Part shown: one piece after another, positions 28,528-38,619 of the stretch
Layout: each line of letters opens with the position of its first letter
Numbering within the stretch: the stretch's first letter is position 1
Program-made: the position numbers and the translations under genes
Source of the DNA: Agrobacterium salinitolerans
Lineage (GTDB): Bacteria > Pseudomonadota > Alphaproteobacteria > Rhizobiales > Rhizobiaceae
Direction of reading: 5' to 3'
NCBI RefSeq assembly: GCF_002008225.1
Contig: NZ_MRDH01000037.1
Coordinates: forward strand, 186,001 to 250,000
DNA: 64,000 nucleotides
The notes under the pieces: model-generated
What the model was told of the DNA's origin: nothing
What the model saw: the letters and a program-made list of their open reading frames with translations, nothing else
Databases searched by the model: none

Positions 28528-29391
28528 TTACTGCTGCGGCTGAGCCTGCTGTTCCTTCGTGGCTTCGTCGTAGCCCTTCTTCAGCGTCTCATCCATGATT
28601 TCGATCTTCTGGTCAGCCTTTGCCTTCTCGATGAGGGCAACGTACTTGTCACGCATGACAAGCTGACGAACCTGCGGCTCGACCTGCTCGAAAGCCGGCG
28701 GCGGCGCGATACGCTTGTCTTCAAGCTTGATGACGTGGAAGCCGAACTGGGTCTTCACCGGAACCTTGGTGTAGGCGCCCTTTTCGAGGCCGAAAGCGGC
28801 CTCTTCGAATTCCGGCACCATGCGGCCCTTGCCGAACCAGCCGAGATCGCCGCCGTCATCCTTGTTGGAATCGGTCGACTTTTCCTTGGCGAGCGCGGCG
28901 AAATCCTTGCCCGAATCAAGCTGTTTGATGATGTCCTTGGCGTCGTCCTCGCTGGCGACGAGAATGTGCGCGGCCTTGATTTCCTCTTCCTGCGGCAGGG
29001 CTGCGACTTCCTTGTCGTAGCGGGCCTTTACTTCGTCATTGGTGACGGCGTCGACCACGTGCTTGCGGAAATAGGCGTTGTGAAGCTCACGGTCCTGGAT
29101 GAATTCCATGCGCTTCTTGAAATCTTCAGTCTTTTCCAGCCCTTCGGCGCTGGCGTTCTTCACCAGAAGCTTGACGTCGATCGCACCGGACAAGGCTGCA
29201 ACCTTCTTCTGCTCATCGGGAAGCTGCGCGAGCTGCGGGTCGAGATTGCTCATGGCGAGGTCGAGTTCGGACTGGTGGATTTCCAGATCGCCGACCTTGG
29301 CGACAACCTTGTCTTCCTGTGCAAAAGCCGGAAGCTGGAGGCCGAGCGTGGCCACAATCACCGCAGCCGCAATTTTATTATAGCGCAACAT
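28528..29391 (-). CDS. Periplasmic parvulin-type peptidyl-prolyl isomerase
   Basis: A 287-residue secreted foldase. Signal peptide residues 1-24 end in PAFAQ. A helical SurA/PrsA-like N-domain (about 25-130) is followed by the parvulin domain (about 135-228): [36 protein letters not shown] and [12 protein letters not shown]. The C-terminal tail is rich in Gln and Lys. The ATG at 29391 follows AAAGG; the frame opens at 29472 without a ribosome site. It is divergent from secA, which fits a role in secreted-protein folding. Confidence 0.9.
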   Translation of the reverse strand: MLRYNKIAAAVIVATLGLQLPAFAQEDKVVAKVGDLEIHQSELDLAMSNLDPQLAQLPDEQKKVAALSGAIDVKLLVKNASAEGLEKTEDFKKRMEFIQDRELHNAYFRKHVVDAVTNDEVKARYDKEVAALPQEEEIKAAHILVASEDDAKDIIKQLDSGKDFAALAKEKSTDSNKDDGGDLGWFGKGRMVPEFEEAAFGLEKGAYTKVPVKTQFGFHVIKLEDKRIAPPPAFEQVEPQVRQLVMRDKYVALIEKAKADQKIEIMDETLKKGYDEATKEQQAQPQQ

Positions 29392-29491
29392 TTTGAACCT
29401 TTCGGGGACAATGCCGGCTCCAGACATGGTTTCCGGCTCTGAAAAAACTTCCAAACACCGGATTGTGGCCATTCTGTAACGGGCAGAACCG

Positions 29492-29520
29492 TTGACATCA
29501 TTTGCCCCCCCTCTTATCTG
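29492..29520 (+). promoter_or_regulatory. Sigma-70-type promoter for secA
   Basis: A perfect -35 TTGACA at 29492-29497 and TATCTG at 29515-29520 are spaced by 17 bases. The secA ATG is 114 bases further on, leaving a leader of about 107 bases. Whether the leader carries regulation is not clear. Confidence 0.65.
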
Positions 29521-29633
29521 TCACGCAACCTCGCGTCCAGATACGTTGAAGGGCGAAGTCCGTCATTTATGCTGAAATCGGCGTGACGGAGAAAAGCGCC
29601 CGGCAAAACGGAATTTCAGAAAGGGCCAGTAAT

Positions 29634-32342
29634 ATGGTCAGTCTCGGCGGAATAGCCCGCAAGTTGTTCGGTTCGGCAAATGACCGCCGCGTCCGCTCCT
29701 ATAAAAGCAAGATCGCAGCCATCAATGCGCTGGAAGAGGCCACCAAGGCGCTCTCCGATGAAGCGCTGGCGGCCAAGACGGCGGAATTCCGCCAGCAGCT
29801 TGCCGATGGCAAGACGCTGGACGACCTGCTGATCCCGGCTTTCGCCGTTGCCCGCGAAGCATCGCGCCGCGTTCTGCATATGCGCCCCTTCGACGTGCAG
29901 CTGACCGGCGGCATGATTTTGCATGGAGGCGCCATCGCCGAAATGAAGACCGGTGAAGGCAAGACGCTGGTGGCGACCCTTGCGGTCTATCTCAACGCGC
30001 TCGCCGGCAAGGGCGTGCATGTCGTCACCGTCAACGACTATCTCGCCAAGCGCGACGCGGCCACGATGAGCAGGCTCTACGGTTTCCTCGGCCTGACGAC
30101 CGGCGTCATCGTCCACGGGCTGGACGACGACCAGCGCCGCGAGGCCTATGCCTGCGACATCACCTACGCCACGAATAACGAACTTGGCTTCGACTATCTG
30201 CGCGACAACATGAAGTATGACCGCGCCCAGATGGTTCAGCGCGGCCACAACTACGCGATCGTCGACGAAGTCGACTCGATCCTGGTCGACGAGGCGCGCA
30301 CGCCGCTCATCATTTCCGGCCCGCTGGACGACCGTTCCGACCTTTACAACACCATCGACGCCTTCATTCCGCTGTTGACGCCGGAAGATTACGAAATCGA
30401 TGAAAAGCAGCGCTCGGCCAACTTCTCCGAAGACGGCACCGAAAAGCTCGAGAACCTGCTGCGGCAGGCGGGCCTCCTGAAGGGCGAATCGCTTTACGAC
30501 GTCGAAAACGTCGCCATCGTCCATCACATCAACAATGCGTTGAAGGCGCACAAGCTCTTCACCCGCGACAAGGACTATATCGTCCGTAACGACGAAATCG
30601 TCATCATCGACGAGTTCACCGGCCGTATGATGCCGGGCCGCCGTTATTCCGAAGGTCAGCATCAGGCTCTCGAAGCCAAGGAAAAGGTGCAGATCCAGCC
30701 GGAAAACCAGACGCTGTCTTCCGTCACCTTCCAGAACTATTTCCGTATGTACTCCAAGCTCGCCGGCATGACCGGTACGGCATCGACGGAAGCGGAAGAA
30801 TTCGGCAATATCTACGGTCTCGACGTCATCGAAGTGCCGACCAACCTGCCGATCCAGCGTATCGACGAGGACGACGAGGTCTATCGCACCGGCGAGGAGA
30901 AGTTCCAGGCGATCATCACCGAGATCAAGGCGGCGCATGAGCGCGGTCAACCGGTTCTGGTGGGTACGACGTCGATCGAGAAATCCGAGCTTCTGGCCCA
31001 TATGCTGCGTCAGTCCGGCTTTACCGATTTCCAGGTTCTGAACGCCCGTTACCACGAGCAGGAAGCCTATATCGTTTCGCAGGCCGGCGTTCCGGGCGCG
31101 GTTACCATCGCCACCAACATGGCTGGTCGCGGTACCGACATCCAGCTCGGCGGCAACGTCGACATGCGCCTCGAGCGCGAGCTGGAAGGCATGGAGTCCA
31201 GCCCTGAGCGTGACGCGAAGGAAGAGGCTATCCGCGCCGAAATCAAGGTGCTGAAGGAAAAGGCGCTGGCCGCCGGCGGTCTTTACGTCATCGCCACCGA
31301 GCGCCACGAAAGCCGCCGTATCGACAACCAGCTGCGTGGCCGTTCCGGCCGTCAGGGCGACCCGGGTCGCTCGAAATTCTACCTGTCGCTTCAGGATGAC
31401 CTGATGCGCATCTTCGGTTCCGAGCGCATGGACTCGATGCTGCAGAAGCTCGGCCTCAAGGAAGGCGAGGCAATCGTCCATCCGTGGATCAACAAGGCGC
31501 TGGAACGCGCCCAGAAGAAGGTCGAGGCCCGCAACTTCGAGACCCGCAAGAACCTTCTGAAATATGACGACGTGCTGAACGACCAGCGAAAGGTGATCTT
31601 CGAGCAGCGTCTCGAACTGATGGAAGCAGACAATATCGGCGAAACCGCAACCGATATGCGCCACGAAGTGATCGAAACGCTCGTCACCAAGCATATTCCG
31701 GAAAATGCCTATGCCGAACAGTGGGATATTGCAGGCCTGAAGGCCGGTGTCGCGCAGTTCCTCAATCTCGACCTGCCGGTGGAGGAATGGGCGAAGGAAG
31801 AAGGCATCGCCGAGGACGATATTCTCCAGCGCGTCACCGAGGCCGCCGACAAATACGCCGCCGAGCGCGCGGAACGTTTCGGCCCCGAGATCATGACCTA
31901 TGTGGAACGCTCGGTCATTCTCCAGACGATCGACCATCTGTGGCGCGAACATATTGTCAATCTCGACCATCTGCGCTCTGTCGTCGGTTTCCGCGGTTAT
32001 GCACAGCGCGACCCGCTGCAGGAATACAAGGCGGAAGCCTTCGAACTGTTCCAGGCCCTGCTCGCCAATCTGCGCGAGGCCGTCACCGCCCAGCTGATGC
32101 GCGTTGAGCTCGTGCAGCAGGAACCGCAGCAGCCCGAGCTGCCGGAAATGACGGCGCATCATCTCGACCCTCTCACGGGTGAAGATGAAATGGCACAGAG
32201 CGCGCAGGCCGCTTTCGTGCCGGCGGGGGATCGCGATCCGGAAAACCCGGCCACCTGGGGCCGTATCGGCCGCAACGAAATGTGCCCCTGTGGCTCCGGC
32301 AAGAAATACAAGCACTGCCACGGCGTTTACGAACAGGCCTGA
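29634..32342 (+). CDS. secA: Preprotein translocase ATPase SecA
   Basis: A 902-residue translocation motor. Walker A MKTGEGKT is at residues 104-111, [16 protein letters not shown] is the DEAD-type box, GMTGTA lies in NBD2, and NMAGRGTDI and RQGDPG are the late helicase motifs. The C-terminal SEC-C zinc motif [12 protein letters not shown] (residues 884-895) binds SecB and lipids. The start is the ATG at 29634 ([13 protein letters not shown]); the frame opens 51 bases earlier. Length is normal for alphaproteobacteria. Confidence 0.97.
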   Translation: MVSLGGIARKLFGSANDRRVRSYKSKIAAINALEEATKALSDEALAAKTAEFRQQLADGKTLDDLLIPAFAVAREASRRVLHMRPFDVQLTGGMILHGGAIAEMKTGEGKTLVATLAVYLNALAGKGVHVVTVNDYLAKRDAATMSRLYGFLGLTTGVIVHGLDDDQRREAYACDITYATNNELGFDYLRDNMKYDRAQMVQRGHNYAIVDEVDSILVDEARTPLIISGPLDDRSDLYNTIDAFIPLLTPEDYEIDEKQRSANFSEDGTEKLENLLRQAGLLKGESLYDVENVAIVHHINNALKAHKLFTRDKDYIVRNDEIVIIDEFTGRMMPGRRYSEGQHQALEAKEKVQIQPENQTLSSVTFQNYFRMYSKLAGMTGTASTEAEEFGNIYGLDVIEVPTNLPIQRIDEDDEVYRTGEEKFQAIITEIKAAHERGQPVLVGTTSIEKSELLAHMLRQSGFTDFQVLNARYHEQEAYIVSQAGVPGAVTIATNMAGRGTDIQLGGNVDMRLERELEGMESSPERDAKEEAIRAEIKVLKEKALAAGGLYVIATERHESRRIDNQLRGRSGRQGDPGRSKFYLSLQDDLMRIFGSERMDSMLQKLGLKEGEAIVHPWINKALERAQKKVEARNFETRKNLLKYDDVLNDQRKVIFEQRLELMEADNIGETATDMRHEVIETLVTKHIPENAYAEQWDIAGLKAGVAQFLNLDLPVEEWAKEEGIAEDDILQRVTEAADKYAAERAERFGPEIMTYVERSVILQTIDHLWREHIVNLDHLRSVVGFRGYAQRDPLQEYKAEAFELFQALLANLREAVTAQLMRVELVQQEPQQPELPEMTAHHLDPLTGEDEMAQSAQAAFVPAGDRDPENPATWGRIGRNEMCPCGSGKKYKHCHGVYEQA

Positions 32343-32362
32343 AGCAGTTCCCGACAGTCAAA

Positions 32363-32399
32363 CGAAATCGCCCGCACCTTCGGTTGCGGGTGATTTTCG
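32363..32399 (+). terminator. Terminator after secA
   Basis: An imperfect stem (CGAAATCGCCCGCA with TGCGGGTGATTTTCG, one bulge and one mismatch) lies about 20 bases after the secA stop. Its descending arm is T-rich. Confidence 0.75.
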
Positions 32400-32477
32400 T
32401 TGCGCCACTTGATCGCTGTTGACGGATATCGGCAATTTCCAATATGGGAGCCTCATCGTCTTTCGGAAAACGCTTTC

Positions 32478-33371
32478 ATGGCTCCTCGCGACTTTGCGTC
32501 TTATGTTTTTCTCGCACTCGCGTGGGGAATGTCTTTCCTGCTGCTTTTGCATGTCGTGGAGGCCTTCGGCTGGATCGGCGCGGTTACGCTTCGCTCGCTT
32601 GTCACCGCCGTCGCCCTCTTTCTGATCGCGATTACGGCCCGCCGAAAGCTTGCATTTTCCGCCAGCTGGCGCGCCTTTGCCGTTGTCGGCGCAACAACCG
32701 TCGCGGGACAGTTGATCGGCCTTTCCTATGCGACGCCGCTGGTCGGTACCGCCATGGCGGCCATATTGGTGGCCACCATCCCGCTCTTTTCAATGCTCAT
32801 CTCACAGCTATGGGGTCTTGAGCGTCTGACGCAGCGGGGCTTTGCCGGTCTCGTCATCGGTTTCGGCGGCATTATCCTGCTCGTCGGCTTTCCCGCGGTT
32901 CCCGTCACAAGCAGCTTCTTCATCGGTTGTGCCGCCTGCGTTGCCGCCTGCATCTGCGCCGCCTATGGCAGCAACTATGCCAGCCGCCATCTCAAGGGCG
33001 TGGGTTCGTGGGAAATCACCATCGGCTCCTTCCTCACGGGCGGGCTGATGACTTTACCGCTTCTTCTGGCCGTGCCCCTGCCTGGAGCGCCGCGCTTCAT
33101 CGACTACGGTTATCTGCTCATACAGGCGGTTGTCATGAGCGGACTTACCTACATCACCTATTTCAGGCTTGTCTCCTCGATCGGTGCAACCAGGGCGATC
33201 AGCGTGGAATTCGCCGTGACCGTCGTGGCGGTTCTCATCGGCGCACTGGTGCTGGATGAACCGCTTTCGCTTCCCCAGCTTTTCGGCGCCGGCATCATCA
33301 TCTTAGGCTGTGCCCTGGTTCTCGATCTCCTGCCCAGGAAAAAGGCTCCGCCCACACCCTCCGGGGCGTGA
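32478..33371 (+). CDS. EamA/DMT-family transporter
   Basis: A 297-residue inner-membrane protein with about ten membrane spans arranged as two EamA repeats (residues about 5-135 and 150-290). The WG near residue 16, the FSMLISQLWG segment and FAVTVVAVLIGALVLDEPL match drug/metabolite transporters. Substrate unknown. The ATG at 32478 gives MAPRDFASYVFLALAWG; the upstream frame is not membrane-like. It stands alone after the secA terminator. Confidence 0.87.
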   Translation: MAPRDFASYVFLALAWGMSFLLLLHVVEAFGWIGAVTLRSLVTAVALFLIAITARRKLAFSASWRAFAVVGATTVAGQLIGLSYATPLVGTAMAAILVATIPLFSMLISQLWGLERLTQRGFAGLVIGFGGIILLVGFPAVPVTSSFFIGCAACVAACICAAYGSNYASRHLKGVGSWEITIGSFLTGGLMTLPLLLAVPLPGAPRFIDYGYLLIQAVVMSGLTYITYFRLVSSIGATRAISVEFAVTVVAVLIGALVLDEPLSLPQLFGAGIIILGCALVLDLLPRKKAPPTPSGA

Positions 33372-33452
33372 AGGGTTTGTTAGCGTTTTCCACCAATAGT
33401 CGTGCTGGTCATTACTGATCAAACGGGATCGCGCTTACGGCGCGAGGGGAAA

Positions 33453-34655
33453 ATGCAACCGGGCAAATCAGATTACGAGCATTACTGGGACCCGCTAAGG
33501 GCCCTCCTCATGCTGCTCGGCATCCCTTATCACGTCTCCCTTCTCTACAGCCATGCTCTGCCATGGGACATCAAGGATTTCGACACCAGCCCGCTTCTGA
33601 GCGCGCTGGGTGCTGCGCTCGTCACCTTCCGTATGCCGTCATTCTTTCTGGTTGCCGGCTACTTCTCCACCATGGTCATCGGCAAGAAGGGCAAGATGCG
33701 CTGGCTGAGGCAACGTTTCCTGCGTCTCGGCGTGCCCTTTGTCGTGGCGGTCCTTCTGCTCGGGCCATCACAGCTTTTCCTGCTGCAACTGGCCGGCGTC
33801 GCCAAAGGCGACATCCCGGCCGACCGGCTGCTTGAAAGGCTACCCGGCCTGCTGCGTCCGAGCGAAGAATGGATCATGCATCTTTGGTTCCTGCCGGCCC
33901 TTATCTTCTATTCGATCCTGCTTGCCGGCCTGCTGTTTCTCGCGGAACGTCCGCCATTGGCACATATCAGACACTGGTTCGGCAGCCTGCGCCAGCGGCA
34001 TGCCGCCCTGTTTTTTGCGGCGCTGTGCATCCTGCCTGTTTTATGGGAATTGACGATCTACGGATCCGGCCTGCTTGCGGCAAAGAGCGGAAGCCCCCTT
34101 TTTCTTCTTTATGAACGCGCCTCCGACCCCTATGCGCGTTACATGCCATTTTTCCTCATCGGCGCGCTTCTGCAGCGTGACCGCGCCCTCTTTCACCGCT
34201 TTCGCCAGACGGGTCTTCCCACCGGCATCGTCGCGGCGGGCGCCATCGCGACGGCGGTGACCTTGCGCCTGCAACATCCCTTTTCGAATTCGGCGCTGCT
34301 GGTGCTGGTGTCGGCAGTTGCGGCGGTGGCGACAAGCCGTCTGTTGATCCACCTCGCCTGCCGCTATTTCGACAGGCCGAACCGGATTGCCAGAGGCATG
34401 ACGGATGCATCCTTCACTATCTACCTGTTTCACCATCCGCTCATCTACGCCTTCGGAACGCTGTTCATCCTCATTGCGCTGCCGCCCATCCTGGAATTCA
34501 CCATCATCGTCGCGGCCACCACGGCGGTGGCCTATATGCTGCATCAGGCGATACGTTGCAGCCCGCTCGCCCTTTTCCTGTTCAACGGCATCCGCAGGCC
34601 ACGCGTGATGGACAATATTGGCACACGGGCCGGCGCGTCCCAAACCCTTCGTTAA
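33453..34655 (+). CDS. Acyltransferase 3 family membrane protein (OpgC-like)
   Basis: A 400-residue membrane protein with about ten spans. The N-terminus DPLRALLMLLGIPYHV holds the conserved Arg and His of acyltransferase-3 enzymes. MPSFFLVAGYF, LWFLPALIFY and FTIYLFHHPLIYAFG are also typical. Relatives (OpgC/MdoC) succinylate periplasmic glucans or acylate surface sugars. The start at 33453 follows GAGGGGAAA. A flippase-type gene follows 57 bases later, so its target may be an exported glycan. Confidence 0.85.
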   Translation: MQPGKSDYEHYWDPLRALLMLLGIPYHVSLLYSHALPWDIKDFDTSPLLSALGAALVTFRMPSFFLVAGYFSTMVIGKKGKMRWLRQRFLRLGVPFVVAVLLLGPSQLFLLQLAGVAKGDIPADRLLERLPGLLRPSEEWIMHLWFLPALIFYSILLAGLLFLAERPPLAHIRHWFGSLRQRHAALFFAALCILPVLWELTIYGSGLLAAKSGSPLFLLYERASDPYARYMPFFLIGALLQRDRALFHRFRQTGLPTGIVAAGAIATAVTLRLQHPFSNSALLVLVSAVAAVATSRLLIHLACRYFDRPNRIARGMTDASFTIYLFHHPLIYAFGTLFILIALPPILEFTIIVAATTAVAYMLHQAIRCSPLALFLFNGIRRPRVMDNIGTRAGASQTLR

Positions 34656-34712
34656 GGATGGAGCGGGTATGATCGGCCTGCCTATTCAACTGGAAATGAT
34701 GGCGTGTGGATC

Positions 34713-36128
34713 ATGGCTATCCTCAACACGGCGGAAAAAGCCCTACCCGCAGACCTGCGCGCGAAGCTTTCGCCGCTGGTAACGAAAGTCGCCGTTCTTC
34801 TTTCCGGCGGAGATGAACTCTCCCGTGCGCAGCGTATGGCGCTCGTTGCGTTTGCGGTGCGCATCGTCAGCGCCGGCATCGCCTTCATTTCCCAGATCAT
34901 TCTTGCCCGCCTGATGGGCGAATTCGAATACGGCCTGTTCGCATTTGTCTGGGTACTGGTGATCCTGTTCGGCAATCTTTCCTGTCTCGGTTTTCACACC
35001 ACGGTCATACGCTTTTTACCCGGCTATCGTCTGGAGGACGCCCACGACAAGATCATGGGACTGACCTCGACGGCGCGTGTCTTCGCCATGCTTTCGGCCA
35101 GCGCGCTTGCGATCTTCGGCTTCGTTTTCCTGTATTTCTTCGGCGAGCGCATCGCTTCCTACTATCTCATTCCCATGTCGCTGGCGCTTTTCACCCTGCC
35201 CATGGTTGCGTTGGGCGATGTGCTGAACGGCACGGCGCGCGCAAATGGCTGGGCGGTCTCCGCTCTCAGCCCCACCTACATCGTTCGCCCGGTGCTTATC
35301 CTACTGTTCATGCTGGCGGCAATCGGTCTTGGCGCGGGAAAAACCGCAACGACAGCCATGCTCACGGCGCTTCTTGCCACCTATGTCACCACGCTTTTCC
35401 ATTTCGTCTTCATGAACCGCCGGCTCAACCGGCATTTCCGCAGCACGGCCCGCAGGGTGCATTTCCGCCGTTGGATAAGCTTCGCCTTCCCGATGTTCCT
35501 GATCGACGGCATCGGTTTTTTGATGACCAATTCCGATGTGGTGATCGTCGGCCTTTACCTGCCGCCGGATCAGGTCGGCATTTATTTTGCCGCGGCCAAG
35601 ACCATCGTGCTGATGCAATTTGTGTTTTTCTCGGTGCAGGCGGCCGCCGCCCCGCGCCTGGCCGCCCTGATGTCGGCCAATGACAGGCAGGGGCTTGCCG
35701 GTTTCGCCAGCCAGGCCGCGCGCTGGGCTTTCTGGCCGTCGCTCGCCGTCGGCAGCGTGGTGCTCCTGGCCGGCCCGTTCCTGCTGTCGCTGTTCGGCCC
35801 CGGCTTCGTTCAGGGCTATGAGTTGATGTTCTTCCTTTTCGCAGGCTTCCTCGCCAAGGCGCTGATCGGCCCGGGAGAAACATTGCTGAACATGGCCGGC
35901 AAACAAAAATTGTGCGTCGCGCTTTATATTATCATCTTTGGTTGCAACATTGCACTCAACATGGCGCTCATTCCGGTCTATGGTCTGGCAGGGGCCGCGG
36001 CAGCGGTGGCGATAGCCATGTGTATAGAAGCTGTGCTATTGCATATTGCCATTCGCCGCACACTCGGGATCGTCCTTTTTGCCTTCAACGATCCCCGGGC
36101 GGGTCAAAACACTGGGAAGGCGGTGTAA
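34713..36128 (+). CDS. Polysaccharide flippase-like (MATE/MVF superfamily) membrane protein
   Basis: A protein of about 471 residues with a soluble N-terminus followed by about twelve to fourteen membrane spans. QIILARLMGEFEYGLFAFVW and GIYFAAAKTIVLMQF are typical of Wzx-like lipid-linked glycan flippases. The start is an ATG at 34713 or a GTG three codons earlier. Eight bases separate it from the GNAT gene, so they form a unit. The exported glycan is unknown. Confidence 0.82.
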   Translation: MAILNTAEKALPADLRAKLSPLVTKVAVLLSGGDELSRAQRMALVAFAVRIVSAGIAFISQIILARLMGEFEYGLFAFVWVLVILFGNLSCLGFHTTVIRFLPGYRLEDAHDKIMGLTSTARVFAMLSASALAIFGFVFLYFFGERIASYYLIPMSLALFTLPMVALGDVLNGTARANGWAVSALSPTYIVRPVLILLFMLAAIGLGAGKTATTAMLTALLATYVTTLFHFVFMNRRLNRHFRSTARRVHFRRWISFAFPMFLIDGIGFLMTNSDVVIVGLYLPPDQVGIYFAAAKTIVLMQFVFFSVQAAAAPRLAALMSANDRQGLAGFASQAARWAFWPSLAVGSVVLLAGPFLLSLFGPGFVQGYELMFFLFAGFLAKALIGPGETLLNMAGKQKLCVALYIIIFGCNIALNMALIPVYGLAGAAAAVAIAMCIEAVLLHIAIRRTLGIVLFAFNDPRAGQNTGKAV

Positions 36129-36136
36129 CGATAAGC

Positions 36137-37408
36137 ATGTCCAGCGATCCAAAGAATCCGGATTTTCAGGATCCGCGCATCGCGGCGCTGATGGCGTCTG
36201 CGGAGCGTGACCGTCCCGTGGCCGACAGCAGCCGACGCGTGGGCCGCGATGGCCGGGAATTCTGTATCTATCCGGGTCAGCTCGGTTATGACATGCAGGA
36301 AGAACTCGACTTTCTGTCCAATCGCGTCATGGAGGCGAATGTCTTCTTCACCGGAAGGCTTCTCGCACCCGCCATGCCGCGCATCGAAGACAAGTCCGTG
36401 CGTTTCGCCCTCATCCGCGACGAGAACGGCGCCAGAAGCCGCATGCGCTTCCTGATGCCCTTTACCGTGGAAAAGCCGGGTTTTTCCATCGGTCCCTCCA
36501 TCATTCGCGTCTGGGCCAATCCATTCGGGCCGCTCGGCACGCCGCTGGTCGACACCGAAGGTGCTGCCGAAACCCTCGACAATCTTTTCGATGCGCTGTC
36601 CGACAGCAACATGCGTCTGCCGAATGTTCTGGTTCTGCCGGATGTCCGGCTGGAAGGGCCGTTTGCCCGAATGTTCAAAGCCATCGCGCTCAGCCGCAAC
36701 CTGCCGGTGACGACGACGGGCAATTATTACCGGCCGATGCTGGAAAGCCTTCTCGACGGCAAGGCGTATCTGCGAAACGCCCTTGCGCCGCACCATTTGC
36801 GCGAAATGAACAGGCAATGGCGTCAGCTCGAAAAACTTGGGCCCCTCTCCTATACCGTTACCCGCCAGCCAGCGGACGTGCGCTACCGCATGGAGGAGTT
36901 TCTGGCGCTGGAGGCGAGCGGCTGGAAAGGCCGCAAGCGCACCGCGCTGGTCAATGACCGTTATCGCGCCGCCTTCGCCCGCGAGGCGATCACCAATCTG
37001 GCCGAAGCGGATGCGGTGCGTATCCACACCATCGATCTCAACGGCAGCGCGATTGCTTCCATGGTCGTCTTCATCGCAGCCGGCGAAGCCTATACGTGGA
37101 AGACCGCTTTCGACGAAAACTATGCGCAATTTTCTCCCGGCAAGCTGCTGGTGCAGAGACTGACCGACTGGCATCTGGATGACGCCAATATTCTGCGCAG
37201 CGACAGCTGCGCCGTGCCCGATCATCCGATCATGAGCCGCTTCTGGCAGGAACGGCAGGAAATGGGCACGCTGGTTGTCGGGCTTGCCCAGAATAGCGAC
37301 CGGGACGTGCGGCAGGTTTCCACCCAGGTGGACATGTACCGCAACACCCGCAACCTCGCCCGCAGCCTGCGGCAGAAAATCCTGTCCTTCGGACGCAAGG
37401 GCAATTGA
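36137..37408 (+). CDS. CelD/BcsL-like GNAT-fold acetyltransferase
   Basis: A 423-residue cytoplasmic protein of the PF13480 type (CelD/BcsL). The second half has YRMEEFLALEASGWKGRKRT, YRAAFAREAI, WKTAFDENYAQFSPGKLL and the late CAVPDHPIMSRFW. Such proteins often occur in polysaccharide loci, and some are linked to cellulose or exopolysaccharide synthesis. The ATG at 36137 lies eight bases after the flippase stop; longer frames reach into the flippase gene and are shadow. A perfect terminator follows. Confidence 0.83.
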   Translation: MSSDPKNPDFQDPRIAALMASAERDRPVADSSRRVGRDGREFCIYPGQLGYDMQEELDFLSNRVMEANVFFTGRLLAPAMPRIEDKSVRFALIRDENGARSRMRFLMPFTVEKPGFSIGPSIIRVWANPFGPLGTPLVDTEGAAETLDNLFDALSDSNMRLPNVLVLPDVRLEGPFARMFKAIALSRNLPVTTTGNYYRPMLESLLDGKAYLRNALAPHHLREMNRQWRQLEKLGPLSYTVTRQPADVRYRMEEFLALEASGWKGRKRTALVNDRYRAAFAREAITNLAEADAVRIHTIDLNGSAIASMVVFIAAGEAYTWKTAFDENYAQFSPGKLLVQRLTDWHLDDANILRSDSCAVPDHPIMSRFWQERQEMGTLVVGLAQNSDRDVRQVSTQVDMYRNTRNLARSLRQKILSFGRKGN

Positions 37409-37437
37409 TCCGAAGGGCGCTGGCAGCGCCCTTCGGA
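37409..37437. terminator. Strong hairpin between convergent genes
   Basis: A perfect 13-bp stem (TCCGAAGGGCGCT with its complement) and a three-base GGC loop begin right after the GNAT stop. TTT follows on the plus strand. It serves the acyltransferase-flippase-GNAT unit and faces the glycine-rich gene. Confidence 0.88.
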
Positions 37438-37462
37438 TTTCAGGACGCGGATGGGACCCGTC

Positions 37463-38116
37463 TTAGCGCGAGGCCGTCCTGATCATCTTGCACAATTGCG
37501 TCAAAGCGGCATCGTATCCGCCACCCAGAATATCGACGCACCGGCGGGCAAGCTTTATCTGCTCCGTGCGCGACATGTCGTTATAGGACTGGATGACCTG
37601 ACGCATGGCGCGAGGCGTCATCGGCCGGCCGGGATTGTTCGGATTTCCGATATTGCCAGGATTTCCCGGGTTCCCCGGATTGCCAGGGTTACTCGGCGAA
37701 CCTGAGCCGCCAATGCCCAGCCCGACATCGACACCGAGCCCGCTTGATCCGCCCACATTGGCTCCGACATTTGCGTTGACACCGTTGGAACCGCCGACGG
37801 AGGCATTCACGCCGGCATTGACCCCGCTGGAACCGCCGACGGATGCGTTGACATCCGCATTGACCCCATTGCTGCCACCGACCGAAGCGTTGACATCCGC
37901 ACCCAGCCCGCCGCCGCTGCGGCCTCCGATATCAGCACCGGCATTAACCCCCCCACTGCCGCCAACGGAAGCGCCGACACCGAGACCACCGCTATCATTG
38001 CTACCCACGCTAGCATTAACCCCGTTCTCTCCGCCGATCCCGATATCCAGCGCATGGGCGTTGACCGGTAGGATCAGGCAGGCAGACAGTAACAAATTGC
38101 GAGAAAGAGCCCTCAT
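37463..38116 (-). CDS. Secreted glycine/asparagine-rich repeat protein, unknown
   Basis: A 217-residue protein of no recognised family. A signal peptide (1-22, AHA end) is followed by about 115 residues of imperfect repeats based on VNASVGGSNG (residues 24-138), an NPG repeat spacer (142-164, SNPGNPGNPGNPGN) and a conserved-looking C-terminal domain (165-217) with C193 and C209, possibly a disulfide. The alternation of small residues, Asn and Val suggests a beta-solenoid or an elastic surface polymer. Start ATG 38116 has AGGGAGGAAATT upstream. The upstream region is A/T-rich with two perfect palindromes. Confidence 0.8.
   Translation of the reverse strand: MRALSRNLLLSACLILPVNAHALDIGIGGENGVNASVGSNDSGGLGVGASVGGSGGVNAGADIGGRSGGGLGADVNASVGGSNGVNADVNASVGGSSGVNAGVNASVGGSNGVNANVGANVGGSSGLGVDVGLGIGGSGSPSNPGNPGNPGNPGNIGNPNNPGRPMTPRAMRQVIQSYNDMSRTEQIKLARRCVDILGGGYDAALTQLCKMIRTASR
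37625..38047 (-). repeat. Degenerate tandem repeats inside the glycine-rich gene
   Basis: The DNA shows diverged repeats of about 30 to 60 bases encoding VNASVGGSNG-type units, with a run of NPG codons at the left end. Third-base differences between copies show that the repeats are old or under protein-level selection, not a recent expansion. Confidence 0.8.
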
Positions 38117-38473
38117 AATTTCCTCCCTATGAGTTGGCTACTCCCGCCCCGCGTGGAAACTCCACATCGGCATCATAGTTTCAATTAGTAATTGCGTATA
38201 TGCCATTTTATTAGATATATCTAAAATTATCCGAATAATTCAACCCCAGGTGTATTGTTTTGAAACAGGTGAGACTGATTGAAATGCCTGTGCCACAGCA
38301 ATTTCGCCGATTTTTTTAAATGTCGGCTCGTGATTTTCGCCCTACGCCACCGCGCGCTGGGATAGCCTTTCGTAAAGGCAAATTTCCTGCTTTTGGGCTT
38401 GCACGCAAGGTCTCGCCCGTGATAGACGCCGTGGCATTGCCTCAGTGACCTGAAACACAATCGGCATCGAAAT
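38117..38473. other. 357-base A/T-rich intergenic region with two palindromes
   Basis: No gene seen. CAATTAGTAATTG (38182-38194) and TTAGATATATCTAA (38211-38224) are perfect palindromes 65 to 110 bases before the glycine-rich gene, well placed as regulator sites. The half nearest the tRNA is less A/T-rich and probably holds the tRNA promoter. Confidence 0.55.
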
Positions 38474-38558
38474 GCGGGTGTGGTGGAATTGGTAGACGCG
38501 CCGGACTCAAAATCCGGTTCCGAAAGGAGTGTCGGTTCGACCCCGACCACCCGCACCA
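38474..38558 (+). tRNA. tRNA-Leu (anticodon CAA)
   Basis: Acceptor arms GCGGGTG (38474-38480) and CACCCGC (38548-38554) pair fully; A55 discriminator and CCA are encoded. The anticodon stem-loop CCGGACTCAAAATCCGG gives CAA. The T-arm GTCGGTTCGACCCCGAC is intact and the long variable arm (TTCCGAAAGGAGT region) marks a class II tRNA. The D-loop has TGGTAGAC. An antisense open frame over it is spurious. Confidence 0.97.
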
Positions 38559-38619
38559 CCTCTTACGATTTGCACGACTTTATCGGCATGAACGAGACCA
38601 TATCCGGTCAAGGATCATG

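Noticed and set aside
29616-32321. 901-codon frame antisense to secA
   Set aside because: Striking in length, but it mirrors the GC-rich codon pattern of secA, has no family features or ribosome site, and lies fully inside a certain gene.
38227-38559. 110-codon minus-strand frame (MVRVVGVEPTLLSEPDF...)
   Set aside because: It is antisense to tRNA-Leu; this peptide is a well-known artefact of tRNA-antisense translation.
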